From Rhizobium album (GTDB lineage: Bacteria > Pseudomonadota > Alphaproteobacteria > Rhizobiales > Rhizobiaceae), in contig NZ_QFBC01000002.1 in assembly GCF_003122325.1 (NCBI RefSeq), forward strand, positions 558,001 to 622,000: 64,000 bases of DNA, written 5' to 3'. Each line of letters starts with the position of its first letter. The stretch's first letter is position 1. The notes below the pieces were generated by a model. It was not told the origin of the DNA and searched no databases. It saw only the letters and a program-made list of their open reading frames with translations. The translations under genes and the position numbers were made by a program. Positions 9,646-21,505 of this stretch are shown in pieces.

Positions 9646-10908
9646 ATGATGGAAAAACGGATCCAACCGCTGGCCCGCGATGCCATGGCTTATGTTCTTG
9701 CCGGCGGCCGGGGAAGCCGCCTCAAGGAACTGACCGACCGCCGCGCAAAACCTGCCGTCTATTTCGGCGGCAAGGCACGCATCATCGATTTCGCGCTGTC
9801 GAACGCGCTGAACTCGGGTATCCGCCGCATCGGCGTCGCGACGCAATACAAGGCGCATTCGCTGATCCGCCACATGCAGCGCGGCTGGAACTTCTTCCGC
9901 CCGGAACGAAACGAAAGCTTCGACATCCTGCCCGCCAGCCAGCGCGTTTCCGAAACGCAATGGTATGAAGGCACCGCCGATGCCGTCTACCAGAACATCG
10001 ACATCATCGAGCCCTACGGCCCGGAATACATGGTCATCCTCGCCGGCGACCATATCTATAAAATGGACTATGAATTGATGCTGCAGCAGCACGTCGATTC
10101 CGGCGCCGACGTCACCATCGGCTGCCTGGAAGTGCCGCGCATGGAGGCAACCGGCTTCGGCGTCATGCATGTCAACGAGAAGGACGAGATCATCGCCTTC
10201 GTCGAGAAGCCGGCCGATCCGCCGGGCATTCCCGACAAGCCGGATTTCGCTCTCGCCTCGATGGGCATCTACGTTTTCCACACCAAGTTCCTGCTGGATT
10301 GCCTGCGCCGCGACGCCGGCGACCCGAGCTCCAGCCGCGACTTCGGCAAGGACATCATTCCCTACATCGTCAACAACGGCAAGGCCATCGCCCACCGCTT
10401 CGCCCAGTCCTGCGTGCGCTCCGACTTCGAGCGCGAACCCTACTGGCGCGACGTCGGCACCATCGACGCCTACTGGCAGGCCAATATCGACCTGACCGAC
10501 ATCGTTCCCGAGCTCGACCTCTACGACAAGTCCTGGCCGATCTGGACCTATGCGGAGATCAACCCGCCGGCGAAATTCGTCCACGACGACGAAAACCGCC
10601 GCGGTTCGGCGATCTCCTCGCTGGTTTCGGGCGACTGCATCATCTCCGGCGCCTCGCTGAACCGCAGCCTGCTGTTCACCGGGGTGCGGGCGAATTCCTA
10701 TTCGCGGCTGGAGAATGCCGTCGTGCTGCCGTCCGTGCGCATCGGCCGCCGGGCGCAGCTGAAGAACGTCGTCATCGATCATGGCGTCACCATCCCGGAA
10801 GGGCTGGTGGTCGGCGAGGATCCGGAACTCGATGTCAAGCGCTTCCGCCGCACCGACGAAGGCATCTGCCTGATCACCCAGCAGATGATCGACCGGCTGG
10901 ACCTGTAA
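9646..10908 (+). CDS. glgC: Glucose-1-phosphate adenylyltransferase
   Basis: The 420-residue enzyme makes ADP-glucose from ATP and glucose-1-phosphate, the committed step of bacterial glycogen synthesis. The nucleotide-binding motif [18 protein letters not shown] is near the N-terminus, and a left-handed beta-helix C-terminal region follows (isoleucine-patch repeats around [18 protein letters not shown]). Length is typical. A strong ribosome site (GGGAGGAG) lies ahead of the ATG at 9646, so this gene has its own initiation in addition to operon transcription. It is allosterically regulated in known relatives; nothing in the sequence tells which effectors apply here. Confidence 0.96.
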   Translation: MMEKRIQPLARDAMAYVLAGGRGSRLKELTDRRAKPAVYFGGKARIIDFALSNALNSGIRRIGVATQYKAHSLIRHMQRGWNFFRPERNESFDILPASQRVSETQWYEGTADAVYQNIDIIEPYGPEYMVILAGDHIYKMDYELMLQQHVDSGADVTIGCLEVPRMEATGFGVMHVNEKDEIIAFVEKPADPPGIPDKPDFALASMGIYVFHTKFLLDCLRRDAGDPSSSRDFGKDIIPYIVNNGKAIAHRFAQSCVRSDFEREPYWRDVGTIDAYWQANIDLTDIVPELDLYDKSWPIWTYAEINPPAKFVHDDENRRGSAISSLVSGDCIISGASLNRSLLFTGVRANSYSRLENAVVLPSVRIGRRAQLKNVVIDHGVTIPEGLVVGEDPELDVKRFRRTDEGICLITQQMIDRLDL

Positions 10909-10911
10909 CCC

Positions 10912-13987
<3,076 letters not shown>

Positions 13988-13998
13988 ACGGGGACCCC

Positions 13999-15963
13999 AT
14001 GCAGGACTGCCTCTCTCGCCAGGGCGGTGCCATTCTTTTTGAAACGGGCGTCGAATTCGCCGTGTGGTCCAGCCACGCCACGCATATCGACCTTTGCCTA
14101 TACGAAGGCGAGAAGCAATTCTGCCGCCTGCCGATGGAACGCGACGGTGACATGCACCGCCTTTTCATCGACGGGCTGAAGGAAGGCGCGCGGTACGGCT
14201 ACCGCGCCGACGGGCTCTACGATCCCGACAACGGGCTATGGTTCGACCCTTCGAAACTTCTGGTCGATCCTTACGCGACCGAACTCGACCGCGCCTTCCG
14301 CCACGATCCGCGGCTCGGCACCTACGACGTGGATACCGCCGAACTGATGCCGAAGGCCATCGTGCGGCGCGACACCGCCGTCGCCCACCAGCCGCCGCTT
14401 TTCCTGCATGGCGGCCTGATCTACGAAATCGCCGTGCGGCCTTTCACGATGCTGCACCCCGACGTTCCCGCAGCGCAACGCGGCACGGTGGCAGCCCTCG
14501 CCCATCCCGCCGTCATCGACCACCTGAAGCGTATCAGTGTCGATGCCGTCGAACTGATGCCGATCACCGCCTGGATCGACGAGCGGCACCTACCGCCGCT
14601 CGGCCTTCACAATGGCTGGGGTTACAATCCCGTCGCCTTCATGGCACTCGATCCGCGTCTCGTACCGGGCGGCATGCGCGAACTGGCAGACACGGTTGCG
14701 GCGTTGCGACGGGAAGGCATCGGCACCATCCTCGACCTCGTCTTCAACCACACCGGCGAGAGCGACCGTTTCGGCACGACGCTGTCGCTGCGCGGCATCG
14801 ACAGCCTCGCCTTCTATCGCCACGACCCGCGGCATGCGGGGCAATTGGTCAACGACACCGGCACGGGCAACACCGTTGCTTGCGATCATCCCTACATCCA
14901 CCGCCTGATCATCGACAGCCTGCGCCATTTCGTACTGAACGCCGGTGTCGATGGCTTCCGCTTCGACCTCGCGCCGATCCTCGGCCGCACGGGTGCGGGC
15001 TTCGACAGCAACAGCCGGACGCTGGAAGCCATCCTCACCGACAAGATCCTGGCAGACCGCGTGATGATCGCCGAACCCTGGGACATCGGTCCCGGCGGCT
15101 ACCAGCTCGGCAACTTCCCGGCGCCCTTCCTGGAATGGAACGACCGTGCCCGCGATGACGTCAGGCGCTACTGGCGCGGCGACGACGGCACGACGGGCGC
15201 ACTGGCGACGGTGCTTGCCGGCTCCTCCGATACCTTCTCCCGCGACGGCGGCACGAGCAGCCGCAGCGTCAATTTCCTCGCCGCCCATGACGGCTTCACC
15301 CTCATGGACCTCGTTTCCCATGCCCACAAGCACAACGAGGCCAATGGCGAAGACAACCGCGACGGCCATAACGAGAATTTCTCCTGGAACAACGGCGCGG
15401 AAGGCGCCACGGGCGACTGGACGGTGCTCGACCGTCGCCGGCAGGACGTGACGGCCCTGCTCGGCACGCTGTTTGCCAGCCGCGGCAGCATCATGCTGAC
15501 CGCCGGCGATGAAGGCGGCCGCAGCCAGCGGGGCAACAACAACGCCTATTGCCAGGACAACGAGATCACCTGGATCGACTGGAAAACGCTTGACGGCACG
15601 CTGATCGACCATACGGCTTTCCTGGCAGGATTGCGGAACCGTTTTACCGCGCTGCGGACGACCGGTTTCTTCTCCGGCGTGGATGGCGATGTCGAATGGC
15701 TGACGCAAGACGGCACGCCGATGACGGTCGGCGACTGGGAAAACGCGCAGGGCAAAACGCTCACCATGGTGATCCGCACGCCGGACGCCGAAACCGGCCA
15801 ACCCTGCCGCCTTGCCATCCTCATCAATCGTGATCGCGAACCGCAGACATTCCGTCTGCCGGTCACCGAAGGCGGCTGGCAGGTTCTGTCTCCGGGTCTT
15901 GCGACCCATATCGCCGACGTCGAGGCCGCGCCCCGCTCAGTGACCTTCTGCGTCGAGAGTTAG
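13999..15963 (+). CDS. glgX: Glycogen debranching enzyme (isoamylase type)
   Basis: The 654-residue GH13 enzyme cleaves alpha-1,6 branches of phosphorylase-limit dextrin. An N-terminal CBM48-like domain (FAVWSSHATHIDLCLYEG) is followed by the catalytic barrel with nucleophile Asp323 in GFRFDLAPIL and acid/base Glu359 in MIAEPWD, and by DGFTLMDLVSHAHKHNEANG, typical of GlgX. It begins 11 bases after pgm and is the last gene of the glycogen operon. It shares the catabolic role with GlgP. Confidence 0.95.
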   Translation: MQDCLSRQGGAILFETGVEFAVWSSHATHIDLCLYEGEKQFCRLPMERDGDMHRLFIDGLKEGARYGYRADGLYDPDNGLWFDPSKLLVDPYATELDRAFRHDPRLGTYDVDTAELMPKAIVRRDTAVAHQPPLFLHGGLIYEIAVRPFTMLHPDVPAAQRGTVAALAHPAVIDHLKRISVDAVELMPITAWIDERHLPPLGLHNGWGYNPVAFMALDPRLVPGGMRELADTVAALRREGIGTILDLVFNHTGESDRFGTTLSLRGIDSLAFYRHDPRHAGQLVNDTGTGNTVACDHPYIHRLIIDSLRHFVLNAGVDGFRFDLAPILGRTGAGFDSNSRTLEAILTDKILADRVMIAEPWDIGPGGYQLGNFPAPFLEWNDRARDDVRRYWRGDDGTTGALATVLAGSSDTFSRDGGTSSRSVNFLAAHDGFTLMDLVSHAHKHNEANGEDNRDGHNENFSWNNGAEGATGDWTVLDRRRQDVTALLGTLFASRGSIMLTAGDEGGRSQRGNNNAYCQDNEITWIDWKTLDGTLIDHTAFLAGLRNRFTALRTTGFFSGVDGDVEWLTQDGTPMTVGDWENAQGKTLTMVIRTPDAETGQPCRLAILINRDREPQTFRLPVTEGGWQVLSPGLATHIADVEAAPRSVTFCVES

Positions 15964-16008
15964 CCTCCCCCTGTCAACGCCCCAAAGCCGCCAGAACGGA
16001 AATCGATT

Positions 16009-16497
16009 ATGCCTCAGGAAATATCGCTGTGTGAGATCTACGGCCTGGTCGGCAAGGAATTGGGCGTGTCCTCCTGGATCACCGTCGACCAGGAAAAGAT
16101 CGATATCTTCGCCGAGGCGACCGGTGACTTCCAGTTCATTCATGTCGATACCGAACGGGCCCGTGCCGAAACCCCCTTCGGCGGCACCATCGCCCACGGC
16201 TTCCTGACGCTGTCGCTGCTGTCCACCATGAGCTACGAAGGTGCGCCAAAAATCCGCGAACAGACGATGGGCATCAATTACGGTTTCGACAAGGTGCGCT
16301 TCATGTCGCCCGTCCGCTGTGGTGCACGGGTGCGCGGACATTTTTCGCTGGCGGAAGCCCGCTTCCGCGGCGCCGGCCTGCTGATGATCACCTACGACGT
16401 GACCGTCGAGATCGAGAAGGAACGTAAGCCAGCGCTGACGGCAAACTGGCTGACGCTGGTGCAGTTCGACCCGAAGGACCGGCCGGAGAATGTGTGA
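16009..16497 (+). CDS. MaoC/NodN-like (R)-specific enoyl-CoA hydratase family protein
   Basis: The 162-residue single hot-dog-fold protein contains the hydratase-2 motif, with the catalytic Asp and His in ATGDFQFIHVD followed by PFGGTIAHGFLTLSLL. Family members hydrate trans-2-enoyl-CoA; some rhizobial versions are named NodN or supply monomers for polyhydroxyalkanoate. The substrate cannot be told from sequence. It sits 45 bases after glgX on the same strand and may be read through from the glycogen operon, though no functional link is obvious. Confidence 0.85.
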   Translation: MPQEISLCEIYGLVGKELGVSSWITVDQEKIDIFAEATGDFQFIHVDTERARAETPFGGTIAHGFLTLSLLSTMSYEGAPKIREQTMGINYGFDKVRFMSPVRCGARVRGHFSLAEARFRGAGLLMITYDVTVEIEKERKPALTANWLTLVQFDPKDRPENV

Positions 16498-16540
16498 AAG
16501 GCAACTCGCTTCGGTGAGAGAAAAGCGCTATATTGAGGTG

Positions 16541-16711
16541 ATGAGCAAGTCTGTAAAACAAGTCCGCGTAACTGTGCGCGACCGCAAAACCGGGCAGGTC
16601 TTTATCGTTCGAGGCGCTGGTGCGCTCAAGGACAAGGAATTGCCGATCAGCAAAACCATCGACCTGACAAAACCGATTGCCTCGCAGACGCTTCAAGAAA
16701 AGCGGAAATAA
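16541..16711 (+). CDS. Small basic protein, probable antitoxin partner of the PIN toxin
   Basis: The 56-residue product (start MSKSVKQVRVTVRDRKTGQ) has an upstream GAGGTG ribosome site three bases before its ATG. An alternative frame opening at 16490 overlaps the MaoC gene and lacks a ribosome site. It lies 12 bases before a PIN-domain toxin gene, the standard order for a type II antitoxin-toxin pair. It is rich in Lys and Arg and ends in a charged tail; I see no ribbon-helix-helix, AbrB or Phd/YefM signature that I could name. The antitoxin role is inferred from position only. Confidence 0.6.
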   Translation: MSKSVKQVRVTVRDRKTGQVFIVRGAGALKDKELPISKTIDLTKPIASQTLQEKRK

Positions 16712-16723
16712 AGGCGACCTGAC

Positions 16724-17113
16724 TTGGCCGGCGTCCTGCTTGATACGCATGCTCTTTATTGGCTGGTCAGCGGGTTAGAGACATTGTCAGAAAATGTGTT
16801 GCTTGCCATCGGTGAAAGCCAGCTTGCCCGCACTCTGTATCTCTCCCCCATCAGCGCCTGGGAGCTGTCCCTGGCTCTCAAGAAACCAAACAATGCACCC
16901 CAACTGGGTGATCCGACGGTCTCGAAATGGTTCGCTCAGGCAAGAAGGGCGACCGAGGCGAAAATCGTTTCGATCAATCAACGTATAGCACTGGAAGCAG
17001 CAAATGTGGTCGATGACACCGGCCACAGAGATCCGGGGGACTGCTATCTGATCGCCACGGCACGGGTGCGCAATCTTACCCTGCTTTCCCGGGATAAAGC
17101 GATCAAGAGATAG
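16724..17113 (+). CDS. PIN-domain ribonuclease toxin (VapC-like)
   Basis: The 129-residue protein is a PIN-domain RNase. The acidic metal-binding residues are placed as expected: Asp7 in LLDTHALYWL, Glu47 in SPISAWELSLA, Asp103 in HRDPGDCYLIATA and Asp124 in LLSRDKAI. VapC-type toxins cleave RNA, often tRNA, and are neutralised by the protein encoded just upstream. Translation starts at TTG 16724 after AAGGCG. The stop codon lies inside a 24-base perfect palindrome. The pair looks less GC-rich than the glg and sox genes on either side, a weak sign of transfer. Confidence 0.82.
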   Translation: MAGVLLDTHALYWLVSGLETLSENVLLAIGESQLARTLYLSPISAWELSLALKKPNNAPQLGDPTVSKWFAQARRATEAKIVSINQRIALEAANVVDDTGHRDPGDCYLIATARVRNLTLLSRDKAIKR

Positions 17114-17130
17114 CCCGTACGGGCTATCTC
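17107..17130. terminator. 24-bp perfect palindrome over the toxin stop codon
   Basis: GAGATAGCCCGT is followed directly by its reverse complement, with the toxin stop codon TAG inside the left arm. There is no T run, so it is not a classical terminator by itself. It could be an mRNA 3'-end structure or a protein-binding site. Confidence 0.55.
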
Positions 17131-17142
17131 GATCTCGTGGAA

Positions 17143-17170
17143 TGCTGAAGCGACTTACATCGCTTCAGCA
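17143..17170. terminator. Bidirectional hairpin between the toxin gene and soxG
   Basis: TGCTGAAGCG and CGCTTCAGCA form a perfect 10-bp stem with an 8-base loop between two convergent genes. On the minus strand a GTTTTC tract precedes the stem and on the plus strand AACAGAAAA follows, so it is not textbook, but the position between convergent operons supports a termination role. Confidence 0.6.
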
Positions 17171-17203
17171 GAACAGAAAACTCCCTGGCCGAACTTGAAC
17201 CTC

Positions 17204-17758
17204 TCAAGCGCTGGCGTCTTCCGCACCCTCCGTCAGCATGCCGAAAACATAGGTCGAAAACGACCGCCAGCATTCGACGCGGAACGTGTCCTCGGCGAGG
17301 CGCAGCAGCACGATCTCGGCCTTGCCGAGGATGGTACGCGAGCCGGCGCCGACCGGGAAGACGGCAAGCGACAGGTCCTGCGGGCAGCCGGCATTGATCG
17401 CCGACGCGGCGCCGGGGCCGGCGACGATGATCGCGGTGTTGCGGTGGGAGACATCGGTTGCCGCATGCAGCGCGCCGGACGAGCCGGCGATGGCAACGAG
17501 GTCCGCGCCGTTCTCGTCGATCACCAGCCACTCGTCCGGCCCGAGCCAGATGGCGGTGCGGCCGTTGGCAGAGGCGGAGCCCTTCGGGCGGGTCGGCAAA
17601 TCGAGGCCGAGCGCGCCGGACAGGGCAAAGACGGCATCCGGGCCGGCCCGCAGTGAAATGTGGCTTGCCGGGGCGGCGGGCGTCAGGCGCACCGTGGAGG
17701 AGCCGCCATGCAGACCCGTGAGGGGCGCGCGGCGGACAGCTTGCGTCAGGTCAGCCAT
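17204..17758 (-). CDS. soxG: Sarcosine oxidase gamma subunit
   Basis: The 184-residue product, starting MADLTQAVRRAPL, matches the gamma subunit of heterotetrameric sarcosine oxidase in size, order and content, with a GcvT-like fold (WLGPDEWLVID, AINAGCPQDLSL). It overlaps the end of soxA by eight bases. An upstream in-frame start at 17782 would lie deeper inside soxA, so the ATG at 17758 is preferred. Gamma and the C-terminal half of alpha form the tetrahydrofolate side of the enzyme. It is the last gene of the operon. Confidence 0.92.
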   Translation of the reverse strand: MADLTQAVRRAPLTGLHGGSSTVRLTPAAPASHISLRAGPDAVFALSGALGLDLPTRPKGSASANGRTAIWLGPDEWLVIDENGADLVAIAGSSGALHAATDVSHRNTAIIVAGPGAASAINAGCPQDLSLAVFPVGAGSRTILGKAEIVLLRLAEDTFRVECWRSFSTYVFGMLTEGAEDASA

Positions 17759-20744
17759 TGATACGGGCTCCTTCCTTGTCAAAGAACACGGTGTCGGTCA
17801 CCTCCGCGGCGATGGTGCGGTCCGGCATCGGGATGTACAGCGTCTGGCCGACGCGGGCGCGACCGCCGGCGACGAGCGCGAAGGCGATGGAACGGCCGCA
17901 ATTCTCCGACCAGTAGGACGAGGTGACGTGGCCGAGCATGGTCATCGGCTTCGGCTGGTTCGGATCGGCGACGATCTGCGCGCCCTCTTCCAGCACCACG
18001 GACGGATCCTTGGTGAGCAGGCCGACGAGCTGCTTGCGGCCTTCCCGCATCAGGTCCGGACGCTTGAGGCCGCGGATGCCGACGAAATCGGCCTTTTTCT
18101 TGGAGACAGCCCAGGCGACGCCGGCATCATCGGGGGTTACCGTGCCGTCCGTATCCTGGCCGACGATGATGTAACCCTTTTCGGCGCGCAGCACGTGCAT
18201 GGTTTCCGTGCCGTAGGCGCAGGAGCCCAGCGGTTCGGCCTGCGCCCAGATCGCCTCCCAGACGGCCTGGCCGTAATCGGCCGGCACGTTGACTTCGAAG
18301 CCGAGCTCGCCGGTGAAGGAAACGCGGAACAGCCGTGTCGGCACGCCGCAGATCTTGCCTTCCGCAACGCTCATGTGCGGGAAGGCATCCGGCGACAGGT
18401 CGATACCTTCGACCAGTGGCGCGATGATCTCGCGCGCCTTCGGACCCTGGACGGCAATGACCGCCCACTGTTCGGTGGTCGAAGTGAGCCAGACCTTCAG
18501 ATGCGGGAATTCCGTCTGCAGGTAGTCTTCCATATGATGCAGCACGCGCGGCGCACCGCCCGTGGTGGTGGTGACGTGGAAGCGATCTTCGGCAAGGCGG
18601 CCGACGACGCCGTCGTCGTACACATAACCGTCTTCACGGGTCATGATGCCGTAGCGGCAACGGCCGGGCTTCAGCGTATCCCACGCGTTGGTGTAGAGCA
18701 GGTTGAGGAAAGTCGCCGCATCCGGGCCGACGACCTCGATCTTGCCGAGCGTCGAGGCGTCGAACAGGCCGGCGGTGGTGCGCACCGTCCTGCACTCGCG
18801 ATTGACCGCCTCATGCATGTTTTCGCCGGCCTTCGGGTAGAACCAGGCGCGCTTCCAGTTGCCGACATCCTCGAATTCGGCGCCGTGCGCCTCTTCCCAG
18901 CCATGCATCGGCGTCTTGCGGGCGGGATCGAAGAGCGAGCCGCGCGAATGGCTGATGATCGTGCCGAAAGTGACCGGCGTATAGGGCTGGCGGAACGTGG
19001 TGAGGCCGACCTGCGGGATCGGGCGGTCGAGCGCTTCGGCCGCGATCGCCAGTCCGTGCATGTTCGACAGCTTGCCCTGGTCGGACGCCATGCCGTTGGT
19101 GGTGAAGCGCTTGATGTGCTCGATCGAGTGCATGCCTTCGCGCACCGCCAGACGAATGTCCTTGGCGCAGACGTCGTGCTGGAAGTCGATGAAAGCCTTG
19201 ACCGTGGTATCCGGCCCTGCCCCTTCCGAGGCGCCGATCATGCCGCCGGTCCATTCGAAGGCGGCTTCGCCGGAGAGCGACACGGCATTGCCGCCGGCAG
19301 CGCCGGTGGCCCGCGCCATCAACTCGCCGGCTGCCAGCGCTTCTTCGATGGCGGCCTGCAGCTGGTCGGTCCCGTTGCAGGCGCCGACGGAGAGGCTGTC
19401 CTGGGCATAGGTGCCCGGCAGGAACCGCTGCTTTTCCCCTTCGAAGGAAAGCTTGCCGCGTGACTGCGAGAACAGATGCACCGAAGGCGTCCAGCCGGCG
19501 GAAACCAGGAGCGCATCGACGACGATCTTCTGCGCGGCGCCACCGCCGTTGCGAGCAACGGTCATGGACGAGATGCGCAGCCGGCCGGCGGTGTTGATGA
19601 CGGAATGGCCGCTCAGCACCTCGATGCCGAGCCTGCGGGCTTCCGCCAGCACCTCTGCACCCGGATTTTGCCGCGAGTCGACGATAGCAGCGACGGCGAC
19701 ACCGGCCCGCTTGAGATCGAAAGCGGCTTCATAAGCCGAATCATGGGCGGTATAGACCCCGACCTTGGCACCGACGGCGACGCCGAAGTGGTTGAGGAAG
19801 GTGCGGCCGGCCGAAGCAAGCATGATGCCCGGGCGGTCGTTCTTCGGGAAGACCATGTGGCGCTCGATGGCGCCGGTCGCCAGCACCACCCGCTTGGCAC
19901 GGACCTGCCACAGCCGCTCGCGCGGCAGCTTCTTGTCCGGCTGGGCGATATGGTCGGTTACGCGCTCGGCCAGTGCCACGAAATTGTGGTTGTAATAACC
20001 GAAGGCCGTGGTGCGGGTCAGTACCTGCACGTTCGGCATGGCGGCAAGACGCGCAGCCGTCGCCTGCGCCCAGTCGTAACCCGGCTGGCCGTTGACCGTC
20101 AGGCCGCTGTCGAAGTGCAGCGCACCGCCGACTTCCGGCTGCTCGTCGACAAGAATGACGCGGGCACCGGCTTCGGCGGCGGCAAGCGCTGCGGCAAGGC
20201 CGGCGACGCCGGCGCCGACCACCAGCACGTCGCAATGGGCATAACGGCTGGCATAATGATCCGGGTCCGCTTCCGTCGGCGCAACGCCGAGGCCGGCGGC
20301 CCGGCGGATGAAGGGCTCATAGATGCCGTGCCAGGCCTTCTTCGGCCACATGAAGGTCTTGTAGTAGAAGCCAGCGGCAAAGAACGGCGACATCAGGTCG
20401 TTGACCGCGCCGACATCGAAGGCGAGCGACGGCCAGCGGTTCTGGGATTCGACCTTCATGCCGTCGAAGACTTCCTGCACCGTGGCACGCACGTTCGGCT
20501 GGCGGCGGGCGGAATCGCGCGAGACGTCGAGCAGCGCGTTCGGCTCCTCCGGCCCGGCCGACAGGATGCCGCGCGGGCGGTGATACTTGAACGAACGGCC
20601 GAGCAGGTGCACGCCATTGGCCAAGAGCGCCGAGGCGACGGTATCGCCCTGCAGCGCCGTGTAGCTCTTGCCGTCGAAGGTAAAACGGGCGGTCCGGGCA
20701 GGCGTCAGCCGACCCTTGCCGGCGATACGATTGGCGCCGCTCAT
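17751..20744 (-). CDS. soxA: Sarcosine oxidase alpha subunit
   Basis: The 997-residue protein has three parts in order: a ferredoxin-like Fer2_4 domain at the N-terminus (FTFDGKSYTALQGDTVASAL), a Rossmann dinucleotide-binding domain (VVGAGVAGLAAALAAAEAG), and a C-terminal GcvT-like aminomethyltransferase domain that moves the one-carbon unit to tetrahydrofolate. The enzyme oxidises sarcosine to glycine, hydrogen peroxide and 5,10-methylene-THF. The open frame runs upstream to 21068 inside soxD, but the ATG at 20744 overlaps the soxD stop (ATGA) and gives the family N-terminus. Confidence 0.95.
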   Translation of the reverse strand: MSGANRIAGKGRLTPARTARFTFDGKSYTALQGDTVASALLANGVHLLGRSFKYHRPRGILSAGPEEPNALLDVSRDSARRQPNVRATVQEVFDGMKVESQNRWPSLAFDVGAVNDLMSPFFAAGFYYKTFMWPKKAWHGIYEPFIRRAAGLGVAPTEADPDHYASRYAHCDVLVVGAGVAGLAAALAAAEAGARVILVDEQPEVGGALHFDSGLTVNGQPGYDWAQATAARLAAMPNVQVLTRTTAFGYYNHNFVALAERVTDHIAQPDKKLPRERLWQVRAKRVVLATGAIERHMVFPKNDRPGIMLASAGRTFLNHFGVAVGAKVGVYTAHDSAYEAAFDLKRAGVAVAAIVDSRQNPGAEVLAEARRLGIEVLSGHSVINTAGRLRISSMTVARNGGGAAQKIVVDALLVSAGWTPSVHLFSQSRGKLSFEGEKQRFLPGTYAQDSLSVGACNGTDQLQAAIEEALAAGELMARATGAAGGNAVSLSGEAAFEWTGGMIGASEGAGPDTTVKAFIDFQHDVCAKDIRLAVREGMHSIEHIKRFTTNGMASDQGKLSNMHGLAIAAEALDRPIPQVGLTTFRQPYTPVTFGTIISHSRGSLFDPARKTPMHGWEEAHGAEFEDVGNWKRAWFYPKAGENMHEAVNRECRTVRTTAGLFDASTLGKIEVVGPDAATFLNLLYTNAWDTLKPGRCRYGIMTREDGYVYDDGVVGRLAEDRFHVTTTTGGAPRVLHHMEDYLQTEFPHLKVWLTSTTEQWAVIAVQGPKAREIIAPLVEGIDLSPDAFPHMSVAEGKICGVPTRLFRVSFTGELGFEVNVPADYGQAVWEAIWAQAEPLGSCAYGTETMHVLRAEKGYIIVGQDTDGTVTPDDAGVAWAVSKKKADFVGIRGLKRPDLMREGRKQLVGLLTKDPSVVLEEGAQIVADPNQPKPMTMLGHVTSSYWSENCGRSIAFALVAGGRARVGQTLYIPMPDRTIAAEVTDTVFFDKEGARING

Positions 20745-21082
20745 TGGGCGTCTCCTTCCAGGGCCTCGTAGGTTTCGACGGTGGCGGCGGTCGCCGGCGC
20801 CGGATGCAGATCCGGCTTCGGCTCGCCGGCCTTGTAGGTCTTCACGAAACGATCGCTGACCGTGTCGCGCGCCGCATTGAAAAAGCGGCCGCAGCCATGG
20901 ATGTGGCGCCAGCGCTCGAAAATCATCCCCTTCGGGTTCTCGCGCAGGAAAAAATAGGCCTCGAACTCCTCGTCGGAGATCGCGGCGATGTTGGTCGACC
21001 GGGCGATATGAGCGTCGCCGGCGCCGCGGAATTCGAGCTCGGAGCGCTCTTCTTCGCAATAGGGGCAATAGATGAGAAGCAT
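20741..21082 (-). CDS. soxD: Sarcosine oxidase delta subunit
   Basis: The 113-residue product starts MLLIYCPYCEEER, with the CxxC zinc ligands of SoxD at Cys6 and Cys9 and a second His/Cys cluster in HIHGCGRFFNAARD. Delta is the small zinc-binding structural subunit. Its stop overlaps the soxA start, so the two are translationally coupled. The C-terminal tail (about residues 95-113) is slightly longer than in many homologues. Confidence 0.93.
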   Translation of the reverse strand: MLLIYCPYCEEERSELEFRGAGDAHIARSTNIAAISDEEFEAYFFLRENPKGMIFERWRHIHGCGRFFNAARDTVSDRFVKTYKAGEPKPDLHPAPATAATVETYEALEGDAQ

Positions 21083-21097
21083 CGTCCTGACCTGTCT

Positions 21098-21505
21098 CTA
21101 AAGTTCGGTGTCCGGGATCACCGTCCCGGCGGGTTGTTCACACAGGCGCCGCCCCAGCGCGACATAGGGCGTCATCCTGTCCAGCAATTGCTCGAGCGAG
21201 TCGTAGGGCCTGAGCACATCGGTCTGGCCGATATTGACGAAGGCCATCGCCGCCACGTCGTAGCTGATGTGGTAGGGCCTGGGCGTCTCGCTTTCCGGAT
21301 GATCCGGCACGAAATAGACCGTCGGCTCCTTGAGCACATAGGCGCACATCAGCAGGCCGCCATCAGCGGTAAACGGCCAGTCCTTCTCGCTCTGGACCTT
21401 CTTGATCTCCTGCGCCCGAAAATCGCCCACGCCCGGGAGATAGTCTCCCACGGGACTTGCCGGCAGAACCGACAGGGCGGCGATCGGCAGGAGCGAGGCC
21501 ATCAT
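21098..21505 (-). CDS. DUF2511/YebY-like small protein inside the sox operon
   Basis: The 135-residue product starts MMASLLPIAALSVL, a hydrophobic segment that may be a signal peptide. The body has the pattern I associate with YebY/DUF2511: a conserved tryptophan in EKDWPFTADGG, a first cysteine in LLMCAYV, and a second near the end in RRLCEQP, suggesting a periplasmic disulfide-bonded protein. Its ATG overlaps the soxB stop (TGATGA) and it ends 15 bases before soxD, so it is co-translated with the oxidase. Function unknown; YebY in enteric bacteria sits next to a copper-related gene. The family call is by eye and moderate. Confidence 0.6.
   Translation of the reverse strand: MMASLLPIAALSVLPASPVGDYLPGVGDFRAQEIKKVQSEKDWPFTADGGLLMCAYVLKEPTVYFVPDHPESETPRPYHISYDVAAMAFVNIGQTDVLRPYDSLEQLLDRMTPYVALGRRLCEQPAGTVIPDTEL

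Noticed and set aside
7263-9686. 807-codon minus-strand frame opposite glgB
   Set aside because: The plus strand is clearly glgB with catalytic residues in place; the antisense frame has no recognisable motif.
16490-16540. Longer start for the small antitoxin-like gene
   Set aside because: It would overlap the MaoC gene and lacks a ribosome site, while the ATG at 16541 has GAGGTG directly ahead.
17286-19463. Long open frame (725 codons) on the plus strand opposite soxA
   Set aside because: It is the antisense shadow of soxA: low-complexity Arg/Ala/Gly-rich translation with no motifs, no ribosome site, and the opposite strand encodes an obvious enzyme.
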